Source: Hymenobacter sp. J193
GTDB lineage: Bacteria; Bacteroidota; Bacteroidia; Cytophagales; Hymenobacteraceae
Assembly: GCF_024700075.1 (NCBI RefSeq)
Contig: NZ_JAJONE010000001.1
Location: 4,425,001 to 4,489,000, forward strand
Direction of reading: 5' to 3'
DNA: 64,000 bases
A program made the translations under genes and the position numbers. Below the pieces are notes generated by a model. The model worked only from the letters and a program-made list of their open reading frames with translations. It had not been told where the DNA came from and made no database searches. Positions 19,030 through 28,700 of the stretch are shown here, piece after piece (position 1 is the first letter of the stretch; each line of letters starts with the position of its first letter).

Positions 19030-19953
19030 GTGTACGCCCGCATCCAGACCGCCCTCACCCAGCTCGAAGCCACCCGCAACATTCGCATTCTGTACGCCTG
19101 TGAGTCGGGCAGCCGGGCTTGGGGCTTTCCTTCGCCCGATTCCGACTACGACGTACGCTTTATCTACGCCCATCCAGCCGGCTGGTACCTGACCCTGGAC
19201 GACGGACCCGACACACTCAACTTTCCCGTAGATGCGGAGCTGGACCTGGCCGGCTGGGAGCTGCGCAAGACGCTGAAACTACTGCGCGGCACCAACGCGG
19301 CTCTTTTCGAGTGGCTCCAGTCGCCGGTGGTGTACCGAGAAGCGGCTGGGTTTCGGGCGGCGCTGCAGCCGCTGCTGCCCTTGTGCTGGAACGCCCGCGC
19401 CGGCCTGCACCACTACGCCGGCCTGATGCGCCGCGGCGTAACCGACGACCTGACCGGGGAAGACGTGCGCCTGAAACGCTTGTTCTACGCCCTGCGCTCC
19501 ACGCTGGCCGCCCGCTGGATTCAGCAGCGCCCCGCCGAGGTGCCGCCGATGGAGTTTAGTGCGTTGCGCCAGCTGCTTCCACCGGAGCTGAATGGCAGCG
19601 TAGATGAGCTGCTCGCCCGCAAAGCCACCGCCAACGAGAAAACCACCGTGCCGCGCCCGGCCGCTCTGGTGGCGTTTCTGCAGGCCGAGTACGAAACCGC
19701 CGTTGCCGCCCGCGACACCCTGCCCGTAGCGCGCCACACTGACCCCACGCCGGAGCTGGATGCGCTGTTCCGGGCCTGGCTGGTAGTAGCTAGACTCAGA
19801 TATAGCGGTTTCGTGAACGGTGTAGCTGCTTTTACACAAGATACGTACCGCGTTGTATGCAAGCCTATTCTTTGGATTTGCGCCAGCGCGTGGCGCAGGC
19901 GCTGGCCGAGCCGGGTGCCCGGCAGGCGCAGGTGGCGGCCCGCTTTTGCGTGA
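19030..19953 (+). CDS. Polymerase-beta-fold nucleotidyltransferase (YcgL/COG3541-like), stop codon disrupted by an IS
   Basis: The start is taken as GTG 19030 because it gives the usual N terminus just before NIRILYACESGSRAWGF; an ATG at 18943 is in frame but looks too early. The active-site signature is GSRAWG (27-32) plus DSDYDVR (37-43), with the paired aspartates that bind metal and NTP. Native length is 257 residues: after Arg257 the original TAG stop was split by an IS630-type element inserted at its TA. The present frame runs 50 residues into the IS and stops at 19953. The extension is probably harmless or mildly destabilising. Relatives of this fold have been proposed to act in RNA end repair, which fits hen1 and pnkp nearby, but that is an inference. 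Confidence 0.8.
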   Translation: MYARIQTALTQLEATRNIRILYACESGSRAWGFPSPDSDYDVRFIYAHPAGWYLTLDDGPDTLNFPVDAELDLAGWELRKTLKLLRGTNAALFEWLQSPVVYREAAGFRAALQPLLPLCWNARAGLHHYAGLMRRGVTDDLTGEDVRLKRLFYALRSTLAARWIQQRPAEVPPMEFSALRQLLPPELNGSVDELLARKATANEKTTVPRPAALVAFLQAEYETAVAARDTLPVARHTDPTPELDALFRAWLVVARLRYSGFVNGVAAFTQDTYRVVCKPILWICASAWRRRWPSRVPGRRRWRPAFA

Positions 19954-20821
19954 GCCTGGCCTTCGTGGGCAAACTGCTGCGTCGGCAGCGGCACACCGGT
20001 TCGCTGGCGGCGCTGCCCGGCCGGGGCGGGCCGCCGCGGTGCCTGGACGCGGCGGCGCAGGCCTGGCTGGTGGTGCAGGTCGGGCGCCAGTCGGACGCGA
20101 CGCTGGCCGAGTTGCGCGACGCGCTAGCGGCCGACACGGGGCAGCGGGTGAGTGTGGGCGTCATCTGGCGCGTGCTGGACGAGCACGGGCTACGCCGCAA
20201 AAAAAGCCTGCACGCCACCGAGCGTGACACGCAACGCGTGCACGAACTGCGGCGTCAGTATGTGGAAACAGTGAGCGCGCGCGGCGACGTGCACCGGTTT
20301 TACTTTCTGGACGAGACCGGTCTGCGCCTAGATTACACGCGGCGTTACGCGCGGGCCGTGGGCGGCCGGCGCGCGGGCGGGGCCGTGCCGCTGCGGCGCG
20401 GTAAGAGCCTGACGCTGATCGGGGCGCTGGGCGTGCGCGGGCTCAAAGCCGTGCAGGTGCTGGATGGAGCGTTAGACCAGCGCAGATTCGCCTTCTACAT
20501 CAGCCAAGTGCTGGGTCCGCAACTGCGCCGCGGCGACGTGCTGGTGCTCGACAACCTGCCGGTGCATAAGCTCGGCGGCTTGCAAGAGGAACTGGCCCGG
20601 CGCGGCGTCGAGGTGCTGTTTTTGCCGCCCTACTCGCCCGACTTTGCCCCCGTTGAGCAGGCCTGGAGCAAGCTCAAAACCAAGCTCCGTCAGGCCCAAG
20701 CCCGTACCCGCCAGGCGCTGGAGCAAGCGTTGCAAACCGCCATCGACTGGATTACCAGCCGCGACGCCAAAGCCTGGTTTAACCACTGCGGCTACCACGT
20801 ACACCGTTCATGATTCCGCTA
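19803..20821 (+). mobile_element. IS630-type insertion sequence
   Basis: About 1019 bp flanked by TA on both sides (19801-19802 and 20822-20823), the target duplication of the IS630/Tc1 group. Terminal inverted repeats are 19803-19824 and 20800-20821, differing at only three positions. It carries a single uninterrupted transposase gene and looks intact. It sits exactly in the stop codon of the nucleotidyltransferase gene. Confidence 0.9.
19857..20813 (+). CDS. IS630-family transposase
   Basis: 318 residues in one frame. The N-terminal third is a helix-turn-helix DNA-binding region beginning MQAYSLDLRQRVAQALAEPG, followed by a Winged-helix-33-like part. The DDE nuclease residues appear in FLDETGLRLDY, VLVLDNLPVHK and PPYSPDFAPVEQAWSKLK. 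It ends 8 bp before the right end of the element. Full length and all catalytic acids suggest it is active. It moves the element into TA sites. GC content resembles the host, so the element may be long adapted to this genome. Confidence 0.95.
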   Translation: MQAYSLDLRQRVAQALAEPGARQAQVAARFCVSLAFVGKLLRRQRHTGSLAALPGRGGPPRCLDAAAQAWLVVQVGRQSDATLAELRDALAADTGQRVSVGVIWRVLDEHGLRRKKSLHATERDTQRVHELRRQYVETVSARGDVHRFYFLDETGLRLDYTRRYARAVGGRRAGGAVPLRRGKSLTLIGALGVRGLKAVQVLDGALDQRRFAFYISQVLGPQLRRGDVLVLDNLPVHKLGGLQEELARRGVEVLFLPPYSPDFAPVEQAWSKLKTKLRQAQARTRQALEQALQTAIDWITSRDAKAWFNHCGYHVHRS

Positions 20822-20844
20822 TAGCTACGTAGTTAACAAAAGTC

Positions 20845-20932
20845 CGTCATGCTGAGCGGAGCCGAAGCATCTCTCCCGCTTCGTTATAGGGCTATAAGAG
20901 GTAGAGATGCTTCGACTCCGCCCAGCATGACG
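20845..20932. repeat. Intergenic palindromic repeat, family 1 (copy 3)
   Basis: Hairpin with GTCATGCTGAGC ends, 88 bp, lying between the IS right end and the second nucleotidyltransferase. Confidence 0.85.
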
Positions 20933-20964
20933 GTCAGTAGTAAAATGTCTCCAGCCGACTCATT

Positions 20965-22038
20965 ATGACCATTTCCGACCTGCGCCGGCGCGGCCTGATT
21001 CTCTTCGAGGCCATCAGCGGCAGCCGCGCCTACGGCACCGATTTGCCCCACTCCGATACCGACCTGAAAGGCGTATTTATCCTGCCCGAAACCGAGTTCT
21101 ACGGCCTCGACTACGTGCCGCAGGTGGCCAACGACACCAACGACGAAGTGTTTTATGAGCTGCGCCGCTTCGTGGAGCTGCTGCTCAAAAGCAACCCCAC
21201 GGTGCTGGAGCTGCTGGGCACGCCCGCGGATTGCGTGGTGTACCGGCACCCGCTGTTCTCGGCGTTTCGGGCCGAAGATTTCCTCTCGAAGTTGTGCCGC
21301 CAGAGCTTTGCCGAGTACGCCGTGGCCCAGATCCGGAAGGCGCGGGGCCTGAACAAGAAAATCAACCACCCCGAGCCGCCCCAGCGCAAATCGGTGCTGG
21401 ACTTCTGCTACGTGACGGTGGGCGCCGGGGCCCAGCCGGTGGCAGCCTGGCTGGCCCGCCAAGGGTACGAGGCCGCGCAGTGCGGGCTGGCCAACGTAAA
21501 CCACCTCAATGACTTATACGCGGTGTTCGTGGACGATACCCCGGACCGCCGCTACAACTACCGGGGCCTGGTGCGCGACCCGGAAACCTCCCAGGACGTA
21601 CTGCTCTCGGCCGTGCCGAAAGGGGAGGATCCGGTGGCGTACCTGAGCTTCAACCGCAACGGCTACAGCACCTACTGCCGGGTGTACCGCGAGTACCAGG
21701 AGTGGGAGCAGAAGCGCAACCCCGAGCGGTTCCAGAACACCGTGCAGCACGGCAAAAACTACGACGCCAAGAACATGCTGCACGTGTTCCGGCTCCTGCG
21801 CATGGCCGAGGAAATTGCCACGGAAGGGCACATCCACGTGCGCCGCCCCGACCGGGAGTTTCTGCTGCAGATCCGCCGGGGCGAGTTCAGCTACGAAGAG
21901 CTGGTGATGGAAGCCGAGGCGCTGGTAGCGCGGGTAGAAGCGGCTTTTGCGGCCTCCGCCCTGCCCGAAGCGCCCGACCAAGCCGCCGCCGAGCAGCTGC
22001 TGGTACACACGCGCCGGGCCTGGTACGCGCAGCTGTAG
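20965..22038 (+). CDS. Polymerase-beta-fold nucleotidyltransferase (YcgL/COG3541-like)
   Basis: 357 residues from the ATG at 20965. The nucleotidyltransferase signature is ISGSRAYGTDLPHSDTDLKG (residues 18-37): GSRAYG loop, then the metal-binding DTD. The middle has FVELLLKSNPTVLELLGTP, typical of the same family, and a long basic/aromatic C-terminal part (YCRVYREYQEWEQKRNP). It is only distantly related to the shorter paralogue at 19030. The two lie next to each other apart from the IS and a repeat. Substrate is unknown. Location in the hen1/pnkp neighbourhood makes an RNA-directed activity plausible. Confidence 0.88.
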   Translation: MTISDLRRRGLILFEAISGSRAYGTDLPHSDTDLKGVFILPETEFYGLDYVPQVANDTNDEVFYELRRFVELLLKSNPTVLELLGTPADCVVYRHPLFSAFRAEDFLSKLCRQSFAEYAVAQIRKARGLNKKINHPEPPQRKSVLDFCYVTVGAGAQPVAAWLARQGYEAAQCGLANVNHLNDLYAVFVDDTPDRRYNYRGLVRDPETSQDVLLSAVPKGEDPVAYLSFNRNGYSTYCRVYREYQEWEQKRNPERFQNTVQHGKNYDAKNMLHVFRLLRMAEEIATEGHIHVRRPDREFLLQIRRGEFSYEELVMEAEALVARVEAAFAASALPEAPDQAAAEQLLVHTRRAWYAQL

Positions 22039-22063
22039 AGCGTGTTTGGGCTTTTATATTTGG

Positions 22064-22156
22064 GTCATGCTGAGCGGAGTCGAAGCATCTCTACCGCTTT
22101 GTCTGAATAGTGTTGCAACGAAGCGGTAGAGTTGCTTCGACTCCGCTCAGCATGAC
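22064..22156. repeat. Intergenic palindromic repeat, family 1 (copy 4)
   Basis: 93-bp hairpin with the GTCATGCTGAGC ends, just after the second nucleotidyltransferase; it could end that transcript. Confidence 0.85.
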
Positions 22157-22212
22157 GTTCTAAAGAAGTTTTTTCGAAATCTAAACAAGCTCTTAGTCCC
22201 CGAAAAACAGGA

Positions 22213-22244
22213 CCGGCCGCCCCACCCGAAGGCAGAGCGGCCGG
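22213..22244 (-). terminator. Terminator of the small basic protein gene
   Basis: Read on the minus strand: 8-bp stem CCGGCCGC / GCGGCCGG followed shortly by a TTTTT run at 22203-22207, downstream of the gene that ends at 22277. Confidence 0.65.
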
Positions 22245-22276
22245 AACCGGAAAATGCAATAGGCGCAAGCGGCCGA

Positions 22277-22525
22277 TTAGTGCGTGGTGTAGCGGGTAGA
22301 GCGGCGCGTCGTCTGCGCGGGGGCTTTAGCCTTGCGGCGCAGCTGGAAGAAACCGGGCTTCTTGGCTTTCTTGCGGCCTTTGTAGGTTTTGTACACGGGC
22401 CGGTGGGTGAAGATGCGGCCTTTCATCTTGGCCTTGGCATAAGCACTGGGGCGGGCAGCCTCAACCGATTGGGAAGCACCACTCACGAACAGCAGCGCGC
22501 AAACTAACAGCAGGATCCGGAACAT
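22277..22525 (-). CDS. Small, very basic exported protein
   Basis: 82 residues with a signal peptide (FRILLLVCALLFVSGASQS) and a mature part rich in Lys and Arg (KGRKKAKKPGFF, RRKAKAPAQTTRRSTRY). No known domain. Tiny basic periplasmic proteins of this kind are common in Hymenobacter-like genomes. A separate terminator follows it, which supports it being a real gene. Function unknown. Confidence 0.6.
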   Translation of the reverse strand: MFRILLLVCALLFVSGASQSVEAARPSAYAKAKMKGRIFTHRPVYKTYKGRKKAKKPGFFQLRRKAKAPAQTTRRSTRYTTH

Positions 22526-22769
22526 GGGAGAGAGGTAAAAGGATGAAACATGCTTGCCTCCCCTAACCCAAGGACCAGGCCAGAAATTGTGTTAGCCCCC
22601 GAATTATGGTATTCCAGCAAGGAAATTTGTGTTCTTTTTAGGCTGGTTAATTCCTTGAAAACCTGATTCTTCCTAGCGAAGCAGATTTTTTTCGTCAGCC
22701 TGAAAAAAGTAAGCGTGTGGAATGTGTCTGCCGGTGGCATCAGCTATCAGGTACGCCTATCCCACCGTT

Positions 22770-25700
22770 ATGCTTTCATCGTTACGCCCACTCATCCTGG
22801 GGCTGCTGTTGCTGCTGCCCATTTACGTTTCTGCCCAGCAACGCCTGGCCACGGCCCGCCAGCAGAGCTACCTCACCAAGGTTTTCCGCCTGACCGACGC
22901 TCAGACGCGCCGCCTTTACGAACACTCGCTCACGGCCGTGCAGGACGCCTACTTCGCCCAGCCCGTCGACTCTTTCCCCACGAGCCAGCCCGACAGCCTG
23001 AGCCGGTCTCGGGTGGCGGCCCTGCCGGCCGGCTACTATCTGGTGGCCCACACCGAAGGGCCCGAGCTGGTGTACTGGCTGCACGCCCGCACCGGCCGCC
23101 AGCTCACCGTCATCACCAACCAGCAGGATTTGAGCGTGGTGGTGCAGGACAGCCTGGGCCGGCTGCTGCCCGATGCCCGCCTGCTGCTGCCCCGGGGCCG
23201 CCCCGTACCCTTCGACGCGGCCACCCAGACCTACCGCCTGGCCGGCCGCACGAGCCGCTCGGGGCTGCTGGCCGTGACGCAGGGCGGGCGCACCACCTTT
23301 CACGTGCTGGAGCAGCAGCTGCCGTACCGGGCAGCCGGGCGTAGAAGTCTGAGTTGGCGCGGGGCTTACCAACGGGTGGTGTTCGGGTTTCCGCTGGGGC
23401 TCCTCACCCGGCCCGCGCAAAAGCTGTTTCGGGAGCTGCATTACGCTTCCAACATCAGCACTGGCCCCATTGGGCTGCTGCGCTCCATCTTCAACCCCGA
23501 TGTGCGCGAGGAGCGGCAGGACCGGCGCACCGAGCGGCGGGGCGAAAAGTGGCGGGCCTACGTGGTGCTGAGCAAGCCCCGCTACCGCCCCACGGCCGAC
23601 ACCCTCCGCCTGAAGGCCCGCATCCTGCACCACGCCGGCCGGCCATACCGCCGTCCCCTGGAACTGTACCTGCAGGCCGACCAAGACCGCACCCCGCGCC
23701 GCCTGGCTTTGCTCCGGCCCGTGCGGCCCGGTTCCTACGAGTTTGAGCTGGAGCGGCTCGATACCCTGCAGCTGCGCGCCGACCAGTACGTGCGCCTGCG
23801 GCTGCAGCAGCCGGGGAAAAACGGCGAAGTCCTGGCGCAAACCTCGTTTCGGCTGGAAGACTACGAGCTCAAAAACACCCGCTACACCCTGCGTCCGGCC
23901 GAAGCCACCCACCGGGCCGGTACTACGCAGGCCCTGTACCTGCGGGGGCAGGATGCCAACGAGCTGAACCTGCTCGATGCCCACGTGCGCCTGAGCGTGA
24001 CGCCCCTGACCGTGGGCCGTTTCCCCGGGCGGCAGTTGTTTGTGCCCGATACGCTTTGGACGCGCGCCCAGCCCCTGGATGCTGCCGGCGAAACCCGCCT
24101 CAACCTGCCGCCAAGCGCCCTGCCCGCCGCCAACCTCCGCTACCAGGTGCACGCCGAGTTCCGGAACGCCGACCAGGAGCGCCGCACCCAAACCACCCAG
24201 GTGGAATATGCCCTGGAAAGCGGGGAGCTGCAGCTGCTGCTGCGCCAAGACTCGGTGATTGCGCGCTTTCCCGGTGGTGCCCCCGGCCCGGCCCGCCTCG
24301 AGACCACCCGCCGCGACCCGGAAAAGGGCCTGGTTTCCACGTTGGAAACCGTGCAACTGCCCCTGGCCCGGCTGGTGGATGCCCGCGCCACCCGCTACCA
24401 GCTGACTACCGCTTCCGGCCGCTCGGCTGTGCTGAGCCTGGAGGAAGACAACGCCGGCGTGGTGCTGCGCTCCGACCGCACGGCGGACTCCCTGTACCTG
24501 ACCGTAGAGAACCCGCGCCGCCTGCCATTCTGGTACTACCTCTACCGCGCCAACGACCTGGTGCGGCGGGAGTATACTTCCGCGCTGAATCTGCACCTGG
24601 CCGCGCCTACACCGGAAGTCTGGTACGTGTCGCTGCACTACTTCTGGGGTGGGGAGCTACGCACGGCCGAGTACAACGTGGCGCTGCCCCAGCATCAGCT
24701 CACCATCGAAGCCGAGCAGCCCGAGGTGGTATACCCCGGCCAGAAAGTGAGTTTGCGCTACACCGTGCGCGACGGTTCCGGCCGCCCCGTGTCCGGCGCC
24801 GACCTCACGGCCTACGCCTACACCAGCAAGTTTGAGGCAGCCTCGGCCCCCAGGTTGCCCGATTTCGAGCCGGCGGTGGTGGGCCGGGTGGCTCGGCGGC
24901 GGTTTGCCCTGGGTGCCCGGTTCGAAAATCAGGCCGATGAGCCTACCCGCCGGCCGCTGCCCTGGGGAGCGTGGCGCCAGCGCCTGGGCCTCGACTCCCT
25001 GCGCTTCTATCAGTTCCTTTACCCCGAATACGGCACGTTCCATGAGTACCAGCCGGCCCCGGGCGGCATCACCCAGGTGGCGCCGTTTGTGGTGGACTCG
25101 GGGCGGGTGCAGCCCACCGTGGCCGTGTACGTGGATGGGCACCCGGTATACGTGGCGGCCGTGAACGGGGACGAGCCGTTTGCCCTGGTGGCCGACAGCG
25201 GCTACCATATCATCACCGTGCGCACGCCCACCCAGCGCATCAGTTTGCGGGAAGTGTACCTGCGCCCCCTGCACAAGCTCATCCTCAGCCTCGACCCCAA
25301 CCACCCGTGCCGGGAGCTGACGGTGGAAACCCCCGGCCCCTTATCGGAAGCGGAGCGGGCGGAATTGGCGCGCTTTCTGGTGCTCATCGACCGCACCAGC
25401 TACCAGGAGCAGGTGCTGCTGCGCCAGGGCCGCCGCCTGCAGGTGCTGGGCGCCGGCCGGCCTTCCCTGCCCAACCGACCCTATCAATCCTACTACCGCC
25501 AAAACGAGCTGCTGCACGTGGGTGGCCCGTTCCGGCCCGACTCGGTGCTGCTGCGCCGCTCCGACGGGCTATGGCGCAGGTTCCTGCATGAGCCGGGCTA
25601 CCGCTACACCTTCACCCGGGATTTACTGAAGATGCGCACCGTCTCGGCGGAGCGCCACTCGGACTTGCGCCAAGCCATTCGGTTTCCGCGGCTGCCCTTC

Positions 25701-28700
25701 GCCGACTTTGCGTACACCGAAGCCGATCTGCGCCCCCGGCCTGCTACATCCTTCTACCAGGGCCCGCAGCCCGAGCCGTTGCTGCCCGTCCCGACCAGCA
25801 CTCCTGCTGGTCAGGGCCGCCTGGAAGTGCGTTTGCCAATCAGTTCAACGCGCCAGTACTCTTACCCGCGGGTGCTCTACACCTTGCTCACCCAGCCCGC
25901 GAAGCCTCCGTTTCGACGCCTGCACCGGCAGCTGCCCACCCCGCTGAACGCTCTGGCTCCCGGCCGCTACCGCCTGGCCTTACTGCTGGCCGACAGCACA
26001 GTACTGGCACCCAACGCTGAGGTGCTGATACAAGCCAACGGCACCACCTACGTGCAGCTCGATTCCCTGGATAAGCTTGCTGCCGGCCCGGCCCGCCAGC
26101 GTTTGTTGCGCGTGTTGCGAGAGGAAATCCGGGCAAACATACCGCAAGCGTCGGTGTCTGTGCCGGTGATGCCACAAGCGGCCGTAGAGCGCAAGGCGGC
26201 AGAAATCCTAGTGCCGCAGCCCGACTGGTACGTGGTGCGGGGTCAGGTAACGGACCACCAAACGGGGGAGGGGCTGCCGGGCGTAACGGTGCTGCTCAAA
26301 GGGGCTAATCATGGTACAAGTACCAATTCCGATGGCAGCTTTACTCTGGCCGTACCGCCAAACGGAAGTGTGCTGCGTTTTTCCTTTGTTGGGTTTGCAG
26401 CAGTTGAGCGCCGGGTTGATAGCCAGGATATTCAGGTAGCCCTGAAGGAAGATGCCAACCAGCTCAATGAGGTAGTGGTAACTGGCTTTGGGACAACCAA
26501 AGTTGACGGAAAGACGCTCACCGTACAAAGTGCCCCGCTGGAACAGGCGCTTGCCGGTAAGGTGGCGGGTATATCTATTGTAACGGTTCCGGGTGGCGGC
26601 AGCCGAATCACGCTACGTGGTACTCGCAGCGTAACGGGACAAAACGAGGCCCTGATCATTGTGGATGGGCTGCCCTACACTGGAAAGCTGGATGATCTGC
26701 GGCCGGAGGATATTGCCAAGACGAGCGTCCTTAAGGGGGAGTCGGCGGTGGCCATGTATGGCTCCCGGGCCGCTAACGGCGTGCTTATCATCACCACCAA
26801 AAATGGCCTGAACGGCCGGCCGGCGGCGGGTATGAAGGACGGCCCCGCGCTGGGCCCCGACGGCCTGCCCGTGTCCGGCACGCGCGACCCACGCCTGGCT
26901 TTGCGCCGCCGCTTTTCCGACGTGGGCTGGTGGCGCCCCACCCTCGTCACCGATGCCCGCGGGGAGGCCAGCACCCAGGTCATCATCCCCGACGACATCA
27001 CCGGCTGGGACACCTTCGTGCTGGCTTCCGACGACCACGCCCGCACCGGCACCTTCACCCAGCGCCTGCGCTCCTTCAAGGCCCTGATGGGCGAGCTGGC
27101 GGCCCCGCGCTTCCTGCTCCAGGGCGACCGGCCCCAGGTTATCGGCAAAACCCTCAACTACCTGCCCGATACCGCCCAGGTGACCACCAGCTTCCAGGTG
27201 GGAGCGGGGCCGGTGCGCACCCAGCAGCACCGCGTGGCCACGGCCGTGCTCGATACGCTCACCTTCACCGCACCCCTCGATGCCGATTCCGTGGCTGTGC
27301 GCTTCAGCCTAACCCAGCCCAACGGCTACCAGGACGGGGAGCTGCGCCAGCTGCCGGTGCTGCCCGTGGGCACCCGCGAGCGGGTGGGCTCCTTTGCCGT
27401 GCTCACCGCCGCCGATACCACGCTCACCTTCCCCGCGCGCCCCGAGCTGGGGCCCGTGACGGTGCGTCTGGAAAGCAGCCCGCTGCCCGTGGTATTCGAG
27501 GAAATTCGCCACGTGCTGGGCTACGGCTACCTCTGCAACGAGCAGGCGGCCTCCAAGCTGCAGGCGTTGCTGCTGGAGCAGCGCCTGCGCGAAGGGTTGG
27601 ATCAACCCTTCCGGGGCGGGCGCGACGTGCAGCAGCTTATCCGCCACCTGCTGCGGGGGCGTCACCAGCCCGAGGGGTTGTGGGGCACCTGGCCGGCCTC
27701 GCCCGTCAGCGCCTGGGCTACCCTGCACGTGATGGAAGCGTTGCAGCAAGCCGAAAAGCAGGGCTACAAAGTCGCCCTCGACAAAGACCCGCTCCGCCGC
27801 TACCTGCTCACCCAGCTCGACGAGGCCTTTGCCGATGCGGCCGTCCGCCAAAACCTGCGTGAATCGGCCCCCGGCGCCTTTTTCCGCTCCCCCGACGACC
27901 GAATCCGGCTGCTCCAGCTGCTGCACGGCCTCGGCGCCCAGCCCGATTTTCCGGCCCTGGTGCAGCGCCTGGAGCGGGAGCAGCGCGGCCGCCAGCCCCT
28001 CGACCGTTACCTGGCCCTCACCAACCTGCGGCAGCAGCTGGGCATGCCCTACCAGCTCGATACTCTGCGCCGCTACCGCCTCCGCTCCGAGCTGGGCGGG
28101 GTGTTTTTTGCCGATACCCTGCGCCCGGGCACCTTTTACCGCCACCTGCTGCCCGACCGCCTGGGCAATACGCTGCTGGCTTACCGCCTGCTGCGGGCCC
28201 GTGGTGGGCAGGAGCAGGAGCTGCTGCGCATCCGCACGTACCTGCTGCAGCAGCGCAGCTTTGGCGGCCACTGGGCCAGCACCTACGAGGCCGCCCAGAT
28301 TCTGGCTACCATCGGCCCCGAGCTGGTGGTGCCGGCCAGCGGCGGTTTGCTGGCCCGGACTCAGCTTAGCGGCAGCCTCACGCAGGAAGTCGGGCAGTTT
28401 CCGTTTGAAGCCAAGGTGCCCGCCACCGCCGGACCGCTCACGCTCCGCAAGCAGGGCGGGCTGCCGGTGTACGCCACCGCTTACCAGACCTTCTGGAACC
28501 CGGCTCCGGCGGCAGTGGCTACGCCCTTCACCGTGCGCACGCGTCTGGCCGGGCAGGAGGGAACCCGCATTCGGTTGAAAGCCGGCCAGCCCACCGAGCT
28601 GGAAGCGACGGTAGACGTGCCGGCCGAGGCCCGCTACGTGCTGCTGGAAGTGCCCATTCCGGCGGGCTGCTCCTACGGGGAGAAAACCACCGGCAACTCC

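Noticed and set aside
22782..24638. Open frame of 618 codons opposite the macroglobulin gene
   Set aside because: Same reason; Gly/Gln/Ala-rich with no family motif, fully inside a well supported gene.
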